DNA of 64,000 nt from Chitinophagales bacterium (lineage in GTDB: Bacteria; Bacteroidota; Bacteroidia; Chitinophagales; Chitinophagaceae). The notes below the pieces were generated by a model. It was not told the DNA's origin and did not search any database. It saw only the letters and a list, made by a program, of their open reading frames with translations. The DNA lies in assembly GCA_013298665.1 (NCBI GenBank), contig JAAFIK010000016.1:21778-85777 (forward strand), written 5' to 3'. Shown piece after piece: positions 41,353 to 50,996 of this stretch. The stretch's first letter is position 1. Each line of letters begins with the position of its first letter. The translations under genes and the position numbers were made by a program.

Positions 41353-42625
41353 AACGTATCACTCCTTTTTTTTGAATAACCCAGTATTTGTCTTCAAGTA
41401 CAGCTTCGCCCGGCTTGATGGGTTCTATTTTTTTGTTGATGCCGGGTACACCTTCGGTATCGTAGGTAAACCGCAAATAGGATTGCGGAAAATTAAGTAC
41501 CATAGCTTCTACCTCGGGTGAAGCAAGCAGTTGAAAGCTTGCGCGATCGCCCTCCGGTGCCAGGTTGAACTGATAAATACTATATGCAGAGATACTATCC
41601 TTGCCGAGTACAGCCCTGAACTGCCCTGTTTTCTGATCAGGTAAGGGAAAGAATATCCGCTTTAATCCGTCAGCGGGCATTGCGGACTTCTGCGATAAAG
41701 TGGTAGAAGGAAGGCTTCCCGATTTTCGTACTGCGGCTTCTGCTTGTTGCAAACGAGCGTTTATCTTTTGCAACTCATCTTTCAGTTCCAGGTAGGCCGC
41801 CCATATACCACCGTGCGACATCTCCTCCACCTCCTGTAAACGTTTTTCCTGGGTTTGGCTAATCGTTTGCAGGTTGAGTATTTCAGTTGCGGCACTTATA
41901 CCGAGATCCCTTATGCTCCGCACATCTGTAAGCGTAACCTGGTGTTCCGTTAGCTCTTTTTTCAGGGTATTGAGTTTTACCTGTGTACTGCTTTTTACAC
42001 TGGCGGAAACATACCAGAGTAAACCAAAAATGAGCAGCACAAAGCCCCCTGCGTGTTCTGTGATATAGTCAATCATGGTTCTGTTTTTTTGTGTTCCGGG
42101 AAATATTTTTTTATCCGTTTGGTCATTGTCAGCAGGATAGGCTTGTGCCATCTTCGACAGTTGATCCTGCATGTTTTGCTGATGGGTTCGAAAAGATGTT
42201 GTGTTACTGAACTGTTTGTAATACCTGTACAAAAGGGGATACATATAGCCGCTGCTGTGAGTATCACTTTTTTGGTAGTTTGCATAACCGGCTATATAAA
42301 CGGCCATTCCGCTCAGTCCCCTGTCTGTGGGATAGTGTTCCTTCATGGTTTCGATTTCATCGCAGAGGGCGATCACTTCTTTCTTTTCTTTGGGGATGGC
42401 CGCTCTTGTCCGGCTATAACTTGTATCGGGGATATTTTTCCCCGACTGGTCAAACGCGGTTTGAAACCGGTTGAGTCCACCCGTTTTATACCCCAGTATA
42501 AAGCGGACCATCATGTAATTGTAATAATCTACTGCTCTGTCGAGCAGTGCCTGCGGGGGACGCTGCGCCATGACAGACCAGGGGATGGACAGTAAAAAGG
42601 CGATTATCGTATGTTTGCCGGTCAT
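41345..42625 (-). CDS. hypothetical secreted/TM protein (paralogue 1)
   Basis: 426 aa; signal peptide, central TM FVLLIFGLLWYVSASV, coiled coil, C-terminal beta-domain. Confidence 0.75.
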   Translation of the reverse strand: MTGKHTIIAFLLSIPWSVMAQRPPQALLDRAVDYYNYMMVRFILGYKTGGLNRFQTAFDQSGKNIPDTSYSRTRAAIPKEKKEVIALCDEIETMKEHYPTDRGLSGMAVYIAGYANYQKSDTHSSGYMYPLLYRYYKQFSNTTSFRTHQQNMQDQLSKMAQAYPADNDQTDKKIFPGTQKNRTMIDYITEHAGGFVLLIFGLLWYVSASVKSSTQVKLNTLKKELTEHQVTLTDVRSIRDLGISAATEILNLQTISQTQEKRLQEVEEMSHGGIWAAYLELKDELQKINARLQQAEAAVRKSGSLPSTTLSQKSAMPADGLKRIFFPLPDQKTGQFRAVLGKDSISAYSIYQFNLAPEGDRASFQLLASPEVEAMVLNFPQSYLRFTYDTEGVPGINKKIEPIKPGEAVLEDKYWVIQKKGVIRYV

Positions 42626-42655
42626 TGGGATTTAATAATGGTTTAGCGTTATTGA

Positions 42656-43903
42656 TCAGATCAGCCTGATCTGCGCAGGAGATTGTACCATCCACTTATC
42701 ACCCTCTTTTTTTGCTACCCCCTTTTTTTCGATACTGATGCTCTTGGTCTTCCCCCAATCGGTACTGTTGGCATCAATGGTATTCACCGGATATACGTAG
42801 CTGTCCGGAACACTGATGGCACTTTCCAGTACACCGGGGTCTTCGGCCATCAATGCAAAACTGGCTTCGTTGTCATTGATGAGTTCGAACAGGTAGGCAT
42901 CAGTAGATCGCCTGGTGGAACCGCCTGCGGCAACGGGGAAGTACCCGTTTCGGTTGGGGGCAGGGAAATACAGCTTTACTGGTACGGTTTTTTGGTTATT
43001 GGCTGGCGGAACTGTAGTGACTGGTGGCTGGGTAATGTTTTCGGCATCGGTTCTTGCGGGTTGCTGATTAACAGGAGCTTGTACGGGCTTCTTTTGTTCC
43101 TGTTGTTCAGTTGCTAACTGCTTCTCCAGCATTTTTTTATTTTCCTGCAACAGTCCTATCTCCTTTTTTTTCTTTTCTATTTGCTGTTGGTGCATATACT
43201 CCCTGATCAGCCAGGCCGCCAATGCTGCTGCAAATAGTAAGCCCCATAGCCATGATAAATTGTTGGATTCATCTTCTTTAGGTGTGGTGCCTGGCTTCAT
43301 TTTCGCCTCGTTTCGCTTTGCCACGGCAGTGATGGTGTCGGAAAGGTTTGTTTGTAATGCCGTCATCATTTTCATTACATCTATAGAATCAACTGCTTTG
43401 GATAAACGTGAATGGTAGAAATGATAACTTGCCTTGAATCTGGTACTATCGTTAAACAGATCGGATAAAAGAAACCGGATCACCGCATCTCTTGTATTCT
43501 TAGTAACCGAGTCCTTTTTTATACTGTTAATTTCGTTGCACAACTGCAGGTTTTTATCAAAGTTTTCCGGGATAGCCTTGCTGATGGCCGCAAACGAAAG
43601 TGCACCTTTCCCAATGGCATTATCGAAATGCACGAGCCCGGTATCAGAACGTTTTAACGCAAAGCGGCTGACTTCGTAATTGACCATATCCACCGCCTGG
43701 GTAAACAGCAAGGCATCCACCTGCAGGGTGTCGGTGTTTCTTTTACCCGTATCCGGCAGTGGAGAGCCTGGTTTTTTACCCTCTTCTGGTCTTTTTCCCG
43801 TTTCTTGTGCAGGAACGGATGGATCCCGGATCCGCTCCTTACAAGCGGAAAGCGCAACAAAACAAAAAGTACCGTATAAAAACCATCTGTATTGGTATGA
43901 CAT
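42656..43903 (-). CDS. hypothetical lipoprotein/TM protein (paralogue 2)
   Basis: 415 aa; lipobox-like FVALSAC, central TM LSWLWGLLFAAALAAWLI, coiled coil, C-terminal domain resembling 41345-42625. Confidence 0.75.
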   Translation of the reverse strand: MSYQYRWFLYGTFCFVALSACKERIRDPSVPAQETGKRPEEGKKPGSPLPDTGKRNTDTLQVDALLFTQAVDMVNYEVSRFALKRSDTGLVHFDNAIGKGALSFAAISKAIPENFDKNLQLCNEINSIKKDSVTKNTRDAVIRFLLSDLFNDSTRFKASYHFYHSRLSKAVDSIDVMKMMTALQTNLSDTITAVAKRNEAKMKPGTTPKEDESNNLSWLWGLLFAAALAAWLIREYMHQQQIEKKKKEIGLLQENKKMLEKQLATEQQEQKKPVQAPVNQQPARTDAENITQPPVTTVPPANNQKTVPVKLYFPAPNRNGYFPVAAGGSTRRSTDAYLFELINDNEASFALMAEDPGVLESAISVPDSYVYPVNTIDANSTDWGKTKSISIEKKGVAKKEGDKWMVQSPAQIRLI

Positions 43904-43923
43904 ATTGATCTGTTTATGGTGTG

Positions 43924-46900
43924 TTAAATTTGCCCCATGGCTACGGCGTAAGCGGTTTTATTGATGGCTCCGATATAGGGATAGAAGAATAGGGTCTCGT
44001 CTAAATACCTGTTTGTTTTACCCTGTAATTCTTTCAGCTTTTCGGTAATGCCCAGTTCAAAATCCTCAACAAGCGCTTCTTTAAATTTTACTTTTATTTT
44101 GTCCATCTTACCTTCATTAATCCTGAAAATACCCGCAAGACCAAGGTTGTAATTATTCAGTAACCCAAACAGGAAGTCTATGCTGCTATTGATTTCTTCG
44201 AGTACGGCTTTTTTGCAGGCGCCAATGTTTTCAACCTCATCATAGGTGAGTGCTGCACTGAAGTTGGGCAAAGCATTTCCAGCTTGATCTGTTCCCTGTG
44301 TTTGTGTACCCGCCGTTCCGGCAGCCCTGATTTCGCTGAGGGGCTTACTGCCACCGTAATGAATGTATTGCAGCGCATCCATGATACGGCCGAGGTTACG
44401 CAACTGATGTTCTTCTTTCCGCCCTTTGTTGAAAGCATCAAAGAGATCCTCTTGTTTAAAGTACAGGCCGCCTTTGCAGGTCAGTTCTTTCGGACTTTCC
44501 TCTTGTGTAAACTGGATGCGCAGGTTGGTTTCCTGGGGGTAGAATTTTTTGAAAATAGCTGTGGCATAATCTGCCATGCCATCAAAGCCCGATGCGCCTT
44601 CTGCCATCGCCAGTATTTTGGATCCATTGCCACTGAGCAGGATGGTTTTGGGTGGCGGGAGTTGTTTCTGGCTCATACACTGCGCAAGGTGATAAAGGAT
44701 GGCGCCTGCAAAAATGACCAGCAGGGTTTTCATATCCTTATCATTGCTCAGGTCGTCAAAAAGCGATATTTTCTTTTGCCTGGCTTTGAGGTCGCCATTG
44801 TCGGCCAGCGAAAAAAGAAAAGAAATGATGTCTGCGGAAGAATGGTCTTCCATTTCCCTGAATATGGAAGGTACCGGGAAAACGCCCTCTACCATGGCAC
44901 GATAGCCACCTTTGCTGTCGATACCCTTAAAGTATTTCTGCACAAATCCGTTCACCCGGCTGCTGCCATTAAAGGCATCGCCAAACATGGCATAGGCAGC
45001 AAAGCGGAAGGAGGTGATAAAGGCTGGTTGCTCTTTGTAGAACACCACAATATCGGTTGTGCCACCACCGATATCTACATTAACAACGGGGCGTTCGCTG
45101 CTGCTGATGGCGCGGGTATTGGCTACATAATAATACGGTGCCAGCGACTCGCTGATGCTCGTATGGGTAACCGATTTGGGAAAATATTCACTGAGTACAC
45201 CATCGCCGGGTTTACTCAGGATATCGTTAAAAGCGCGCCGCCGTCCCTCGTCCATACTGCCCGGAAAAAATGTCGTAATGGCGGTTTGACTGATGTCGCC
45301 CCCATTCAGCATGATCTTATTGCGGATCAGGAAAATAAGGTTTTCAAAATAGCGCCTTACCAATACCTGGTTACCGGTTTCATCACTCCATTTCAGGTTG
45401 CTGCGGATGGCCGTATTTTTTCGTAACGACTGGCGCTCGTAAATAAAGGGAATATTAAAATCCGACAGGCAATAGGTAGTATTTCCTCCGGCAAAATTTG
45501 TCCCCTTTGAAAAAGAAAGTAAGGTGCGCTGCGGGAAATGATAGGGCGTACCCATGCCGATAACCGGGGGAAACAATTCATGCTCTATTAAATACTGGAG
45601 TTCAGGAAGGATAAGATCGTCGATACTTGCCGGATCCACGAGGCTGGCATACTGCAGGTCAGCCGGGGTTATTTCAAGCGGGTAAGTGTTTTTACCCCCG
45701 CTGTTGTCGGCTTTTTTCCATTCCACATGGGTATTGGTGGTGCCAAAGTCGATGGCAAAATGATAGGCTTCTGTACCCGGTTTGGTTTCCGGCAACAGGG
45801 GGATGAGCATCGCATTGGCCACGCCATTTTGCAACCTGATGGCACTGAAGTTTTGCCTCGTAATATAAAAAGCCGTACTGACAAGGTCGCCTGCTTTTTT
45901 ATCGCTCCGGTCGCGGCGTATAATAGCTGAAGTTGCCAGTGGCCCATCGTTATCATAAATGGCCAGCTCATAATGGTTTTTACTTTTATAGCCATCGGTG
46001 TCTTTATCGATTACCATTATCCGGTAGTCGGCGTTGATGCCCTCTGGGTGTTTGAAAAAGGGAAAAATGACAATATTGAAGAAGCCTTCCATGATTGCGC
46101 CTTTGTTTTGCGCAGGCTGGGGCTGTATCATTTCGCTTTCGGACAGGGGCGGGAAATAAGTCCGTTCAAAAGTGATGTACTGGTCATCTTTCCGGATGGG
46201 AATGCGAAGCGTTACCGTAACACTGCTCATTGCCCGCTGTACCATCTCGATCATGGGTTTACCGTCCGCCATTTTTCCCCTTAGTTCATTGGCAGAGAAA
46301 AATTCAAAAAAAAGTGGCGTCAGGGGCAGCAGATAACCTTTGCCCGCGTCACCCGCTTCAAAGGTGAAATTCCCATTGAAGTACTGTTTGCTGTTGAGCG
46401 GGTATATACTTCGTATAAGGTAAGGTTCCAGAAAGTCGCTTACCGTGAGGTATGGATATTCAATAATCTGGTCTGGCAGGATGCGCTTGTCTAATGCCTC
46501 AGGCAGGTAATAGGGTACTTTTGTGTCTTTGTTCCATGGATCTGTTGTATAAGTGAGTGCCTTATTGAGGTTGTTCTGCAATACTAAGGGTTTGTTCTTA
46601 TCCGCAGGATATTTATCCGACCGGATCAGAAAATCACTTCCTTTTACACTGTTGATAATGCTGGCTTTATGGCGCTTCTTCAGTGGAAAACCAAGTACAT
46701 CCACGAGATCGCCGGCAATGCCGGTATCCAGGTCATCGTAGGATGAAGCGAAGGTCTTTGCCTCCATGCTATTGATTTCTCCATACAAGGCTGGGTTGGT
46801 GGTGTTGAGCATTTCAAGTGACCTGTTGAGGTAATCCTGCATATCTTTCATCCTCCGACCCATCTCAGGGTAGGCTTTGAATAAATGGTGCAGGTACTTC

Positions 46901-47505
46901 TGGTACTCCGGGTCGCGTTTGTAGAGGGGTTGATAAAATTCGTCAAATACAATATCGCTGCCAAACTGAACTTTTACAAAGCTGATGTCGTTTGCTGTGG
47001 TAAAAAACAATGTTGCCGGAGAGGTACAACCAATAATTTTATGGTTCGATTCCAGCAGGTAAAATCGCTGGGTAAGATCGAAATTGTATGCCTCTACATC
47101 CTGGTCTAAAAAAAGTTTCAGCGTTTCACCATACAATTTTTGCTTGGGGTTGCTATGGTTGAGTAAGTTGTTGAGGTCGTTTGTTTTGTCCCATGGAATG
47201 ATACGGAACTGGGTCTTTAAATGATCGATATTAAACAGTATTTCTCCCACATCCAGGGCATCACTTACCAATTTGTGGTAAATGGTATCACCTGATAGAG
47301 GATTTGTTTTCTGTGCCAGGTGGAAAAAAGCCGTTTGTACAAGGTCAATCCGGGCGAAAGGAGTAGGGATGCTGGTGATTTGTTTGCTCGCTGTTGCGCC
47401 CGTAGGGTCAGCGATACCTTCTATCTCCGTTTTGCCATATACGGTCGTGGCTGCCCAGTCTAATAAAGTAGCTTCACCCTTATGAAATCTGAATACTTTT
47501 GACAT
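43924..47505 (-). CDS. giant actin/Hsp70-superfamily protein (SrfB-like architecture)
   Basis: 1193 aa; phosphate-1 motif FAIDFGTTNTHVEWKK, phosphate-2 motif VVNVDIGGGTTDIVVFYK, adenosine-type ILLSGNGSKILAMAEG; about 590-aa N-terminal extension. Confidence 0.85.
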   Translation of the reverse strand: MSKVFRFHKGEATLLDWAATTVYGKTEIEGIADPTGATASKQITSIPTPFARIDLVQTAFFHLAQKTNPLSGDTIYHKLVSDALDVGEILFNIDHLKTQFRIIPWDKTNDLNNLLNHSNPKQKLYGETLKLFLDQDVEAYNFDLTQRFYLLESNHKIIGCTSPATLFFTTANDISFVKVQFGSDIVFDEFYQPLYKRDPEYQKYLHHLFKAYPEMGRRMKDMQDYLNRSLEMLNTTNPALYGEINSMEAKTFASSYDDLDTGIAGDLVDVLGFPLKKRHKASIINSVKGSDFLIRSDKYPADKNKPLVLQNNLNKALTYTTDPWNKDTKVPYYLPEALDKRILPDQIIEYPYLTVSDFLEPYLIRSIYPLNSKQYFNGNFTFEAGDAGKGYLLPLTPLFFEFFSANELRGKMADGKPMIEMVQRAMSSVTVTLRIPIRKDDQYITFERTYFPPLSESEMIQPQPAQNKGAIMEGFFNIVIFPFFKHPEGINADYRIMVIDKDTDGYKSKNHYELAIYDNDGPLATSAIIRRDRSDKKAGDLVSTAFYITRQNFSAIRLQNGVANAMLIPLLPETKPGTEAYHFAIDFGTTNTHVEWKKADNSGGKNTYPLEITPADLQYASLVDPASIDDLILPELQYLIEHELFPPVIGMGTPYHFPQRTLLSFSKGTNFAGGNTTYCLSDFNIPFIYERQSLRKNTAIRSNLKWSDETGNQVLVRRYFENLIFLIRNKIMLNGGDISQTAITTFFPGSMDEGRRRAFNDILSKPGDGVLSEYFPKSVTHTSISESLAPYYYVANTRAISSSERPVVNVDIGGGTTDIVVFYKEQPAFITSFRFAAYAMFGDAFNGSSRVNGFVQKYFKGIDSKGGYRAMVEGVFPVPSIFREMEDHSSADIISFLFSLADNGDLKARQKKISLFDDLSNDKDMKTLLVIFAGAILYHLAQCMSQKQLPPPKTILLSGNGSKILAMAEGASGFDGMADYATAIFKKFYPQETNLRIQFTQEESPKELTCKGGLYFKQEDLFDAFNKGRKEEHQLRNLGRIMDALQYIHYGGSKPLSEIRAAGTAGTQTQGTDQAGNALPNFSAALTYDEVENIGACKKAVLEEINSSIDFLFGLLNNYNLGLAGIFRINEGKMDKIKVKFKEALVEDFELGITEKLKELQGKTNRYLDETLFFYPYIGAINKTAYAVAMGQI

Positions 47506-47508
47506 AAA

Positions 47509-48987
47509 TTACCAGTTGAATTTTTTTTGTAATAGTTTTTCGGTTGCTTCAGAAAATATGGCGTTGAACTTTTGCTCAACAGGAGGATCACCCACTTTTT
47601 TCTCCGCATCATTAAGCTGGTCTATAAACAATTCATAATTATTTTTTGCGAAGGGGATCATCGATTTTACAGGTTCCCGGCCATTGAGCAGGTAGAAGAG
47701 ATTATTTCCGCCTGCATCTGCTTTGTAAGGCGAGAAGCTGACTTTATTGCGTTGCAGTTCCTGCAGCCATTCCATAAAAGCATTGTTGAAATTAGCCAGG
47801 TAATCCTGGTAAAACGGGGATGTGGTAAATGCTTTGTCAATTTTTATTTTACCATTGTTGCTCCAGGGATGTTTGCCGATGGTTTCGGCCAGTTTGTCAC
47901 GCAGGTACATGATCATGAGTTTGTACTGGGTAAGGGGTTTCATAATCCTTTCCTGCGATATAGCACCGAGGTGAGGGAAATGAATATCCTGAACATCTTC
48001 TTTAATGCCAAATTCTTTGTATACAGGATTGTCTGCCCGTCCGTTGGTGGATTGCAATAAACTGTCGTCGAGATTGGAAAAATCAATGATGGAAAGCGCT
48101 GCGGCTACTTCAACAAAGTGGGCATCATTGCGCTGTTCGGCAGCACCTTCCTTGTTGTCATAATCTTTGGTGTCTTTATCACCTATATAATAAAGTGCAT
48201 TCAGGCTATTGTTGCCGCTTACATTCCGCCCATAATAACTCAGCGCTGCTTTTGCTTTCGAAATAAAAGTAGCCTTATCTATTTTACTCTTTTCGTCAGG
48301 GGCTACGCCGAAATAGGGGAGTATGGTAATGGCACCAACTTTTGCATTGCGCAGAAAGGCGAAATTAGGAAGCTGATCTGATGCGTTGCGGATGTTTTTC
48401 AGGATAAGTGGAAAACCTGCTGCCCCGGTACCGCCAAATATAGAGCTGATGATAAAGATGCGGTCGTTTTCTTCGAAATTGGATGCGAAGTGTTTAAATA
48501 CATCTGCGTTCTTAAACTGGTTGAGTACCACGCTCCCAATATTGGGATTACCTTTGAAACCAACTTCCATATCGGCATCAAGGTTGTCTTCTGAAAATAG
48601 CAGATTGGTAAACGACTTATTTGCACTGTCTAAGTTGTTATAGTCGATAAAATCGCGGAAACGTTCATTTTGTACACCATTCAATTCAAACCTGAAATCC
48701 GGTGAGGTCAGTTTCTCTTTCTGGTTTACGGCCACCAGTTCATTCAGGGTAGTGATTTTGCTGTAAAAAAAGGCCGACTTATCTGAAAAGCCACGTTCTC
48801 TTATCCGCTGGTAATTCTTTAAAATATCTACTGTGCGGTTCATATCGCCATTCGCCCGGTCAGGGTCAACAATAATGGGAATGATTTCAGATGCGTGGGT
48901 TTTAACCCCGGCTGCCAGTAAGAAGGAAAGCGATTTGATGACCCGGGAACCGGTACCACCAATGCCTATGATAAAAAGTTTTGCCAT
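47509..48987 (-). CDS. tubulin/FtsZ-superfamily-like GTPase
   Basis: 492 aa; N-terminal MAKLFIIGIGGTGSRVIKSLSFLL, tubulin-type G-loop IISSIFGGTGAAGFPLILKNIR. Confidence 0.78.
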   Translation of the reverse strand: MAKLFIIGIGGTGSRVIKSLSFLLAAGVKTHASEIIPIIVDPDRANGDMNRTVDILKNYQRIRERGFSDKSAFFYSKITTLNELVAVNQKEKLTSPDFRFELNGVQNERFRDFIDYNNLDSANKSFTNLLFSEDNLDADMEVGFKGNPNIGSVVLNQFKNADVFKHFASNFEENDRIFIISSIFGGTGAAGFPLILKNIRNASDQLPNFAFLRNAKVGAITILPYFGVAPDEKSKIDKATFISKAKAALSYYGRNVSGNNSLNALYYIGDKDTKDYDNKEGAAEQRNDAHFVEVAAALSIIDFSNLDDSLLQSTNGRADNPVYKEFGIKEDVQDIHFPHLGAISQERIMKPLTQYKLMIMYLRDKLAETIGKHPWSNNGKIKIDKAFTTSPFYQDYLANFNNAFMEWLQELQRNKVSFSPYKADAGGNNLFYLLNGREPVKSMIPFAKNNYELFIDQLNDAEKKVGDPPVEQKFNAIFSEATEKLLQKKFNW

Positions 48988-49014
48988 GTTGTGCTGAGTA
49001 TGAGGTTTGTATGA

Positions 49015-49410
49015 TTAATTGGGAATAGGGGTACGATTACAGTTTTTACTCCACCAGCGTAGTGCATACGACAGCAGGGTAAAGGCAAGAATAGAAATGA
49101 TGCCATGCATCAGGGCAAACATCCAGTACTCGCCTGAATACTGCAGGTTGAGTGTGTCAAATTTGCGTTTGGGTACCCATACCGCTAATCCGTACTGGAT
49201 AGCAAAGTGAATACCGAGTACCATCATCCAATGGTACCACCTGCTGAAGGAGGGACGATTGATGATGTAGTAGAAAAGGACAACTATTAATAATGATCCC
49301 AAAAGCATTGCAAGACCCAATGGTGCGTAAATGCCTTCCTGGAATAAGTCGTCGCTGAAGGGGGTATGGTAGTAGAAAAACTCATACAGTGGTGCAAAAA
49401 AACTATTCAT
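49015..49410 (-). CDS. hypothetical multi-pass membrane protein
   Basis: 131 aa, about 4 TMs, between vWA and tubulin-like genes. Confidence 0.7.
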   Translation of the reverse strand: MNSFFAPLYEFFYYHTPFSDDLFQEGIYAPLGLAMLLGSLLIVVLFYYIINRPSFSRWYHWMMVLGIHFAIQYGLAVWVPKRKFDTLNLQYSGEYWMFALMHGIISILAFTLLSYALRWWSKNCNRTPIPN

Positions 49411-49427
49411 GTTATTGATTTTTAGGA

Positions 49428-50996
49428 TTACTTCTTAATATGTATGGTTACTTTATAAAAGGATTGTTGCCGGGGACTATGTGTATTGTAAGCATCATTT
49501 ACGCCTTCAATCAGTGCGGAGAGGCCAAAGGTTTGTGCGGTAACAGGTGGGGACAGTATATTGGCGTCTTCTTTTGAACTGGAGCTGTTTACCCAGGAAG
49601 GGATTTGCCGCAACAGCTCAATCGATACATCCTGGAGTGTTGTTTTAGAAGTGGTTTGTATGGTGAGCAGGTGAGTAGCGGTACTACCTTCCAGACCAAC
49701 CCAATCCCGTTGAGAAATTTTTTGCCGGTCGGGCTTCTCTATCGCCAACAATGTAAAACCATCGGTCAGCTTGTAATTGCTCTTGTTGTCAAAGTAGGTT
49801 TTGTCAACGGGTATTTTGCTCATATCCACGGCAACCGTAAACTGGAGGTTGCCGGCACTGTAACTCACATCCTCTATATCGTGTACAAACTCCCTGTTGC
49901 CTCGGCCGGGTTTGAAGTTGCCTATTTTATTGGTTTCTTTCAGCACTGTATAAAACGGATCACGTCCTTCAATGGAAGGGTAGAGTACGAAATTATTTTT
50001 GTATCCTTCCAACTCTTTTCCCGGATCAATTTTGCTGTAAAATTGTTCAATCATTTTCATTGGACCCATCAGCCAGATATAATACGGCCTGTTTATGTTG
50101 GCCAGCGGGGTAGGTTTATTATCCTTGTCGTAATACAGGCCAGAAAAGCCCGACTCTAATTTAAGGCATATCGTAGCCAGGTTTTCTGTTTTCAGCTTAC
50201 TGAGAAAGGCATCCATGGTCAGGCTTTTCTGAATATTCAGTTTTCCCTCTGTATCTGTACCCTTGCCAAGGGAATAAATGCAGTCGGATATCAGGATAGA
50301 AATGTTTTTGCCTGTGCTGTCCAATACCGTTTTAAATACATTATTGAGATCGCTTACTCCCCGATCTTTTCCACCCACATTATATTCCACCGACCTGGGT
50401 TCCAGCTTCCTGGCAAAATTGGTAATATCCACTTCTTTTGCAGGATACACTTTACTGTTGATGAAATTGATATGCACTTTTTCCTGGCCGGCATAATTTT
50501 TTATGAGAACCATCAGCTTGGTAATAGCAGCTTCAAAGTCAGTATTGCCATTAACATAGCCATCCATGCTCATGGAGTTTTCAATATAGATGTTGAAGTT
50601 GGGTAAGCTGTTGGGGTCAGTTGCTTCCGATGCTTCATAAATGATTGGTGGGGCAGTGGTATTGCGTCTGCGTCCGGCAAAATCCATAATGTATTTTCTC
50701 AGTTTGGCTCCATCCGGTTTTCCGGTATCGTCAATATAGGTTTTGAGTTTATCTTTTTCAGCTTGCACATAAGTACTTATTTCCTTCCACTCCTCTTCGC
50801 TGATGTCGTTGTTGCTTCTGAGCGACTTATTGATCAGTTGATCCAGTTTTTCCGGGGGGGCGGTAGTACAGGCGCATAGCGTAAACAGCATGCCTGTCAG
50901 CAGGTAAAAGAACAGCCTGTCTCCTGAAGCAAAACTTTTTCTCCTGCTTAATACCTGAACAGGATTTGAGGGCAGGGCTTTATTGTTTTTATCCAT
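49428..50996 (-). CDS. lipoprotein with vWA-like domain
   Basis: 522 aa; lipobox-like LLTGMLFTLCACTT; FNIYIENSMSMDGYVNGNTDFEAAITKLMVLI ... ISILISDCIYSLG; true start may be internal. Confidence 0.78.
   Translation of the reverse strand: MDKNNKALPSNPVQVLSRRKSFASGDRLFFYLLTGMLFTLCACTTAPPEKLDQLINKSLRSNNDISEEEWKEISTYVQAEKDKLKTYIDDTGKPDGAKLRKYIMDFAGRRRNTTAPPIIYEASEATDPNSLPNFNIYIENSMSMDGYVNGNTDFEAAITKLMVLIKNYAGQEKVHINFINSKVYPAKEVDITNFARKLEPRSVEYNVGGKDRGVSDLNNVFKTVLDSTGKNISILISDCIYSLGKGTDTEGKLNIQKSLTMDAFLSKLKTENLATICLKLESGFSGLYYDKDNKPTPLANINRPYYIWLMGPMKMIEQFYSKIDPGKELEGYKNNFVLYPSIEGRDPFYTVLKETNKIGNFKPGRGNREFVHDIEDVSYSAGNLQFTVAVDMSKIPVDKTYFDNKSNYKLTDGFTLLAIEKPDRQKISQRDWVGLEGSTATHLLTIQTTSKTTLQDVSIELLRQIPSWVNSSSSKEDANILSPPVTAQTFGLSALIEGVNDAYNTHSPRQQSFYKVTIHIKK

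Noticed and set aside
44284-45426. 380-aa plus-strand ORF
   Set aside because: Antisense shadow of the 1193-aa actin/Hsp70-like gene.
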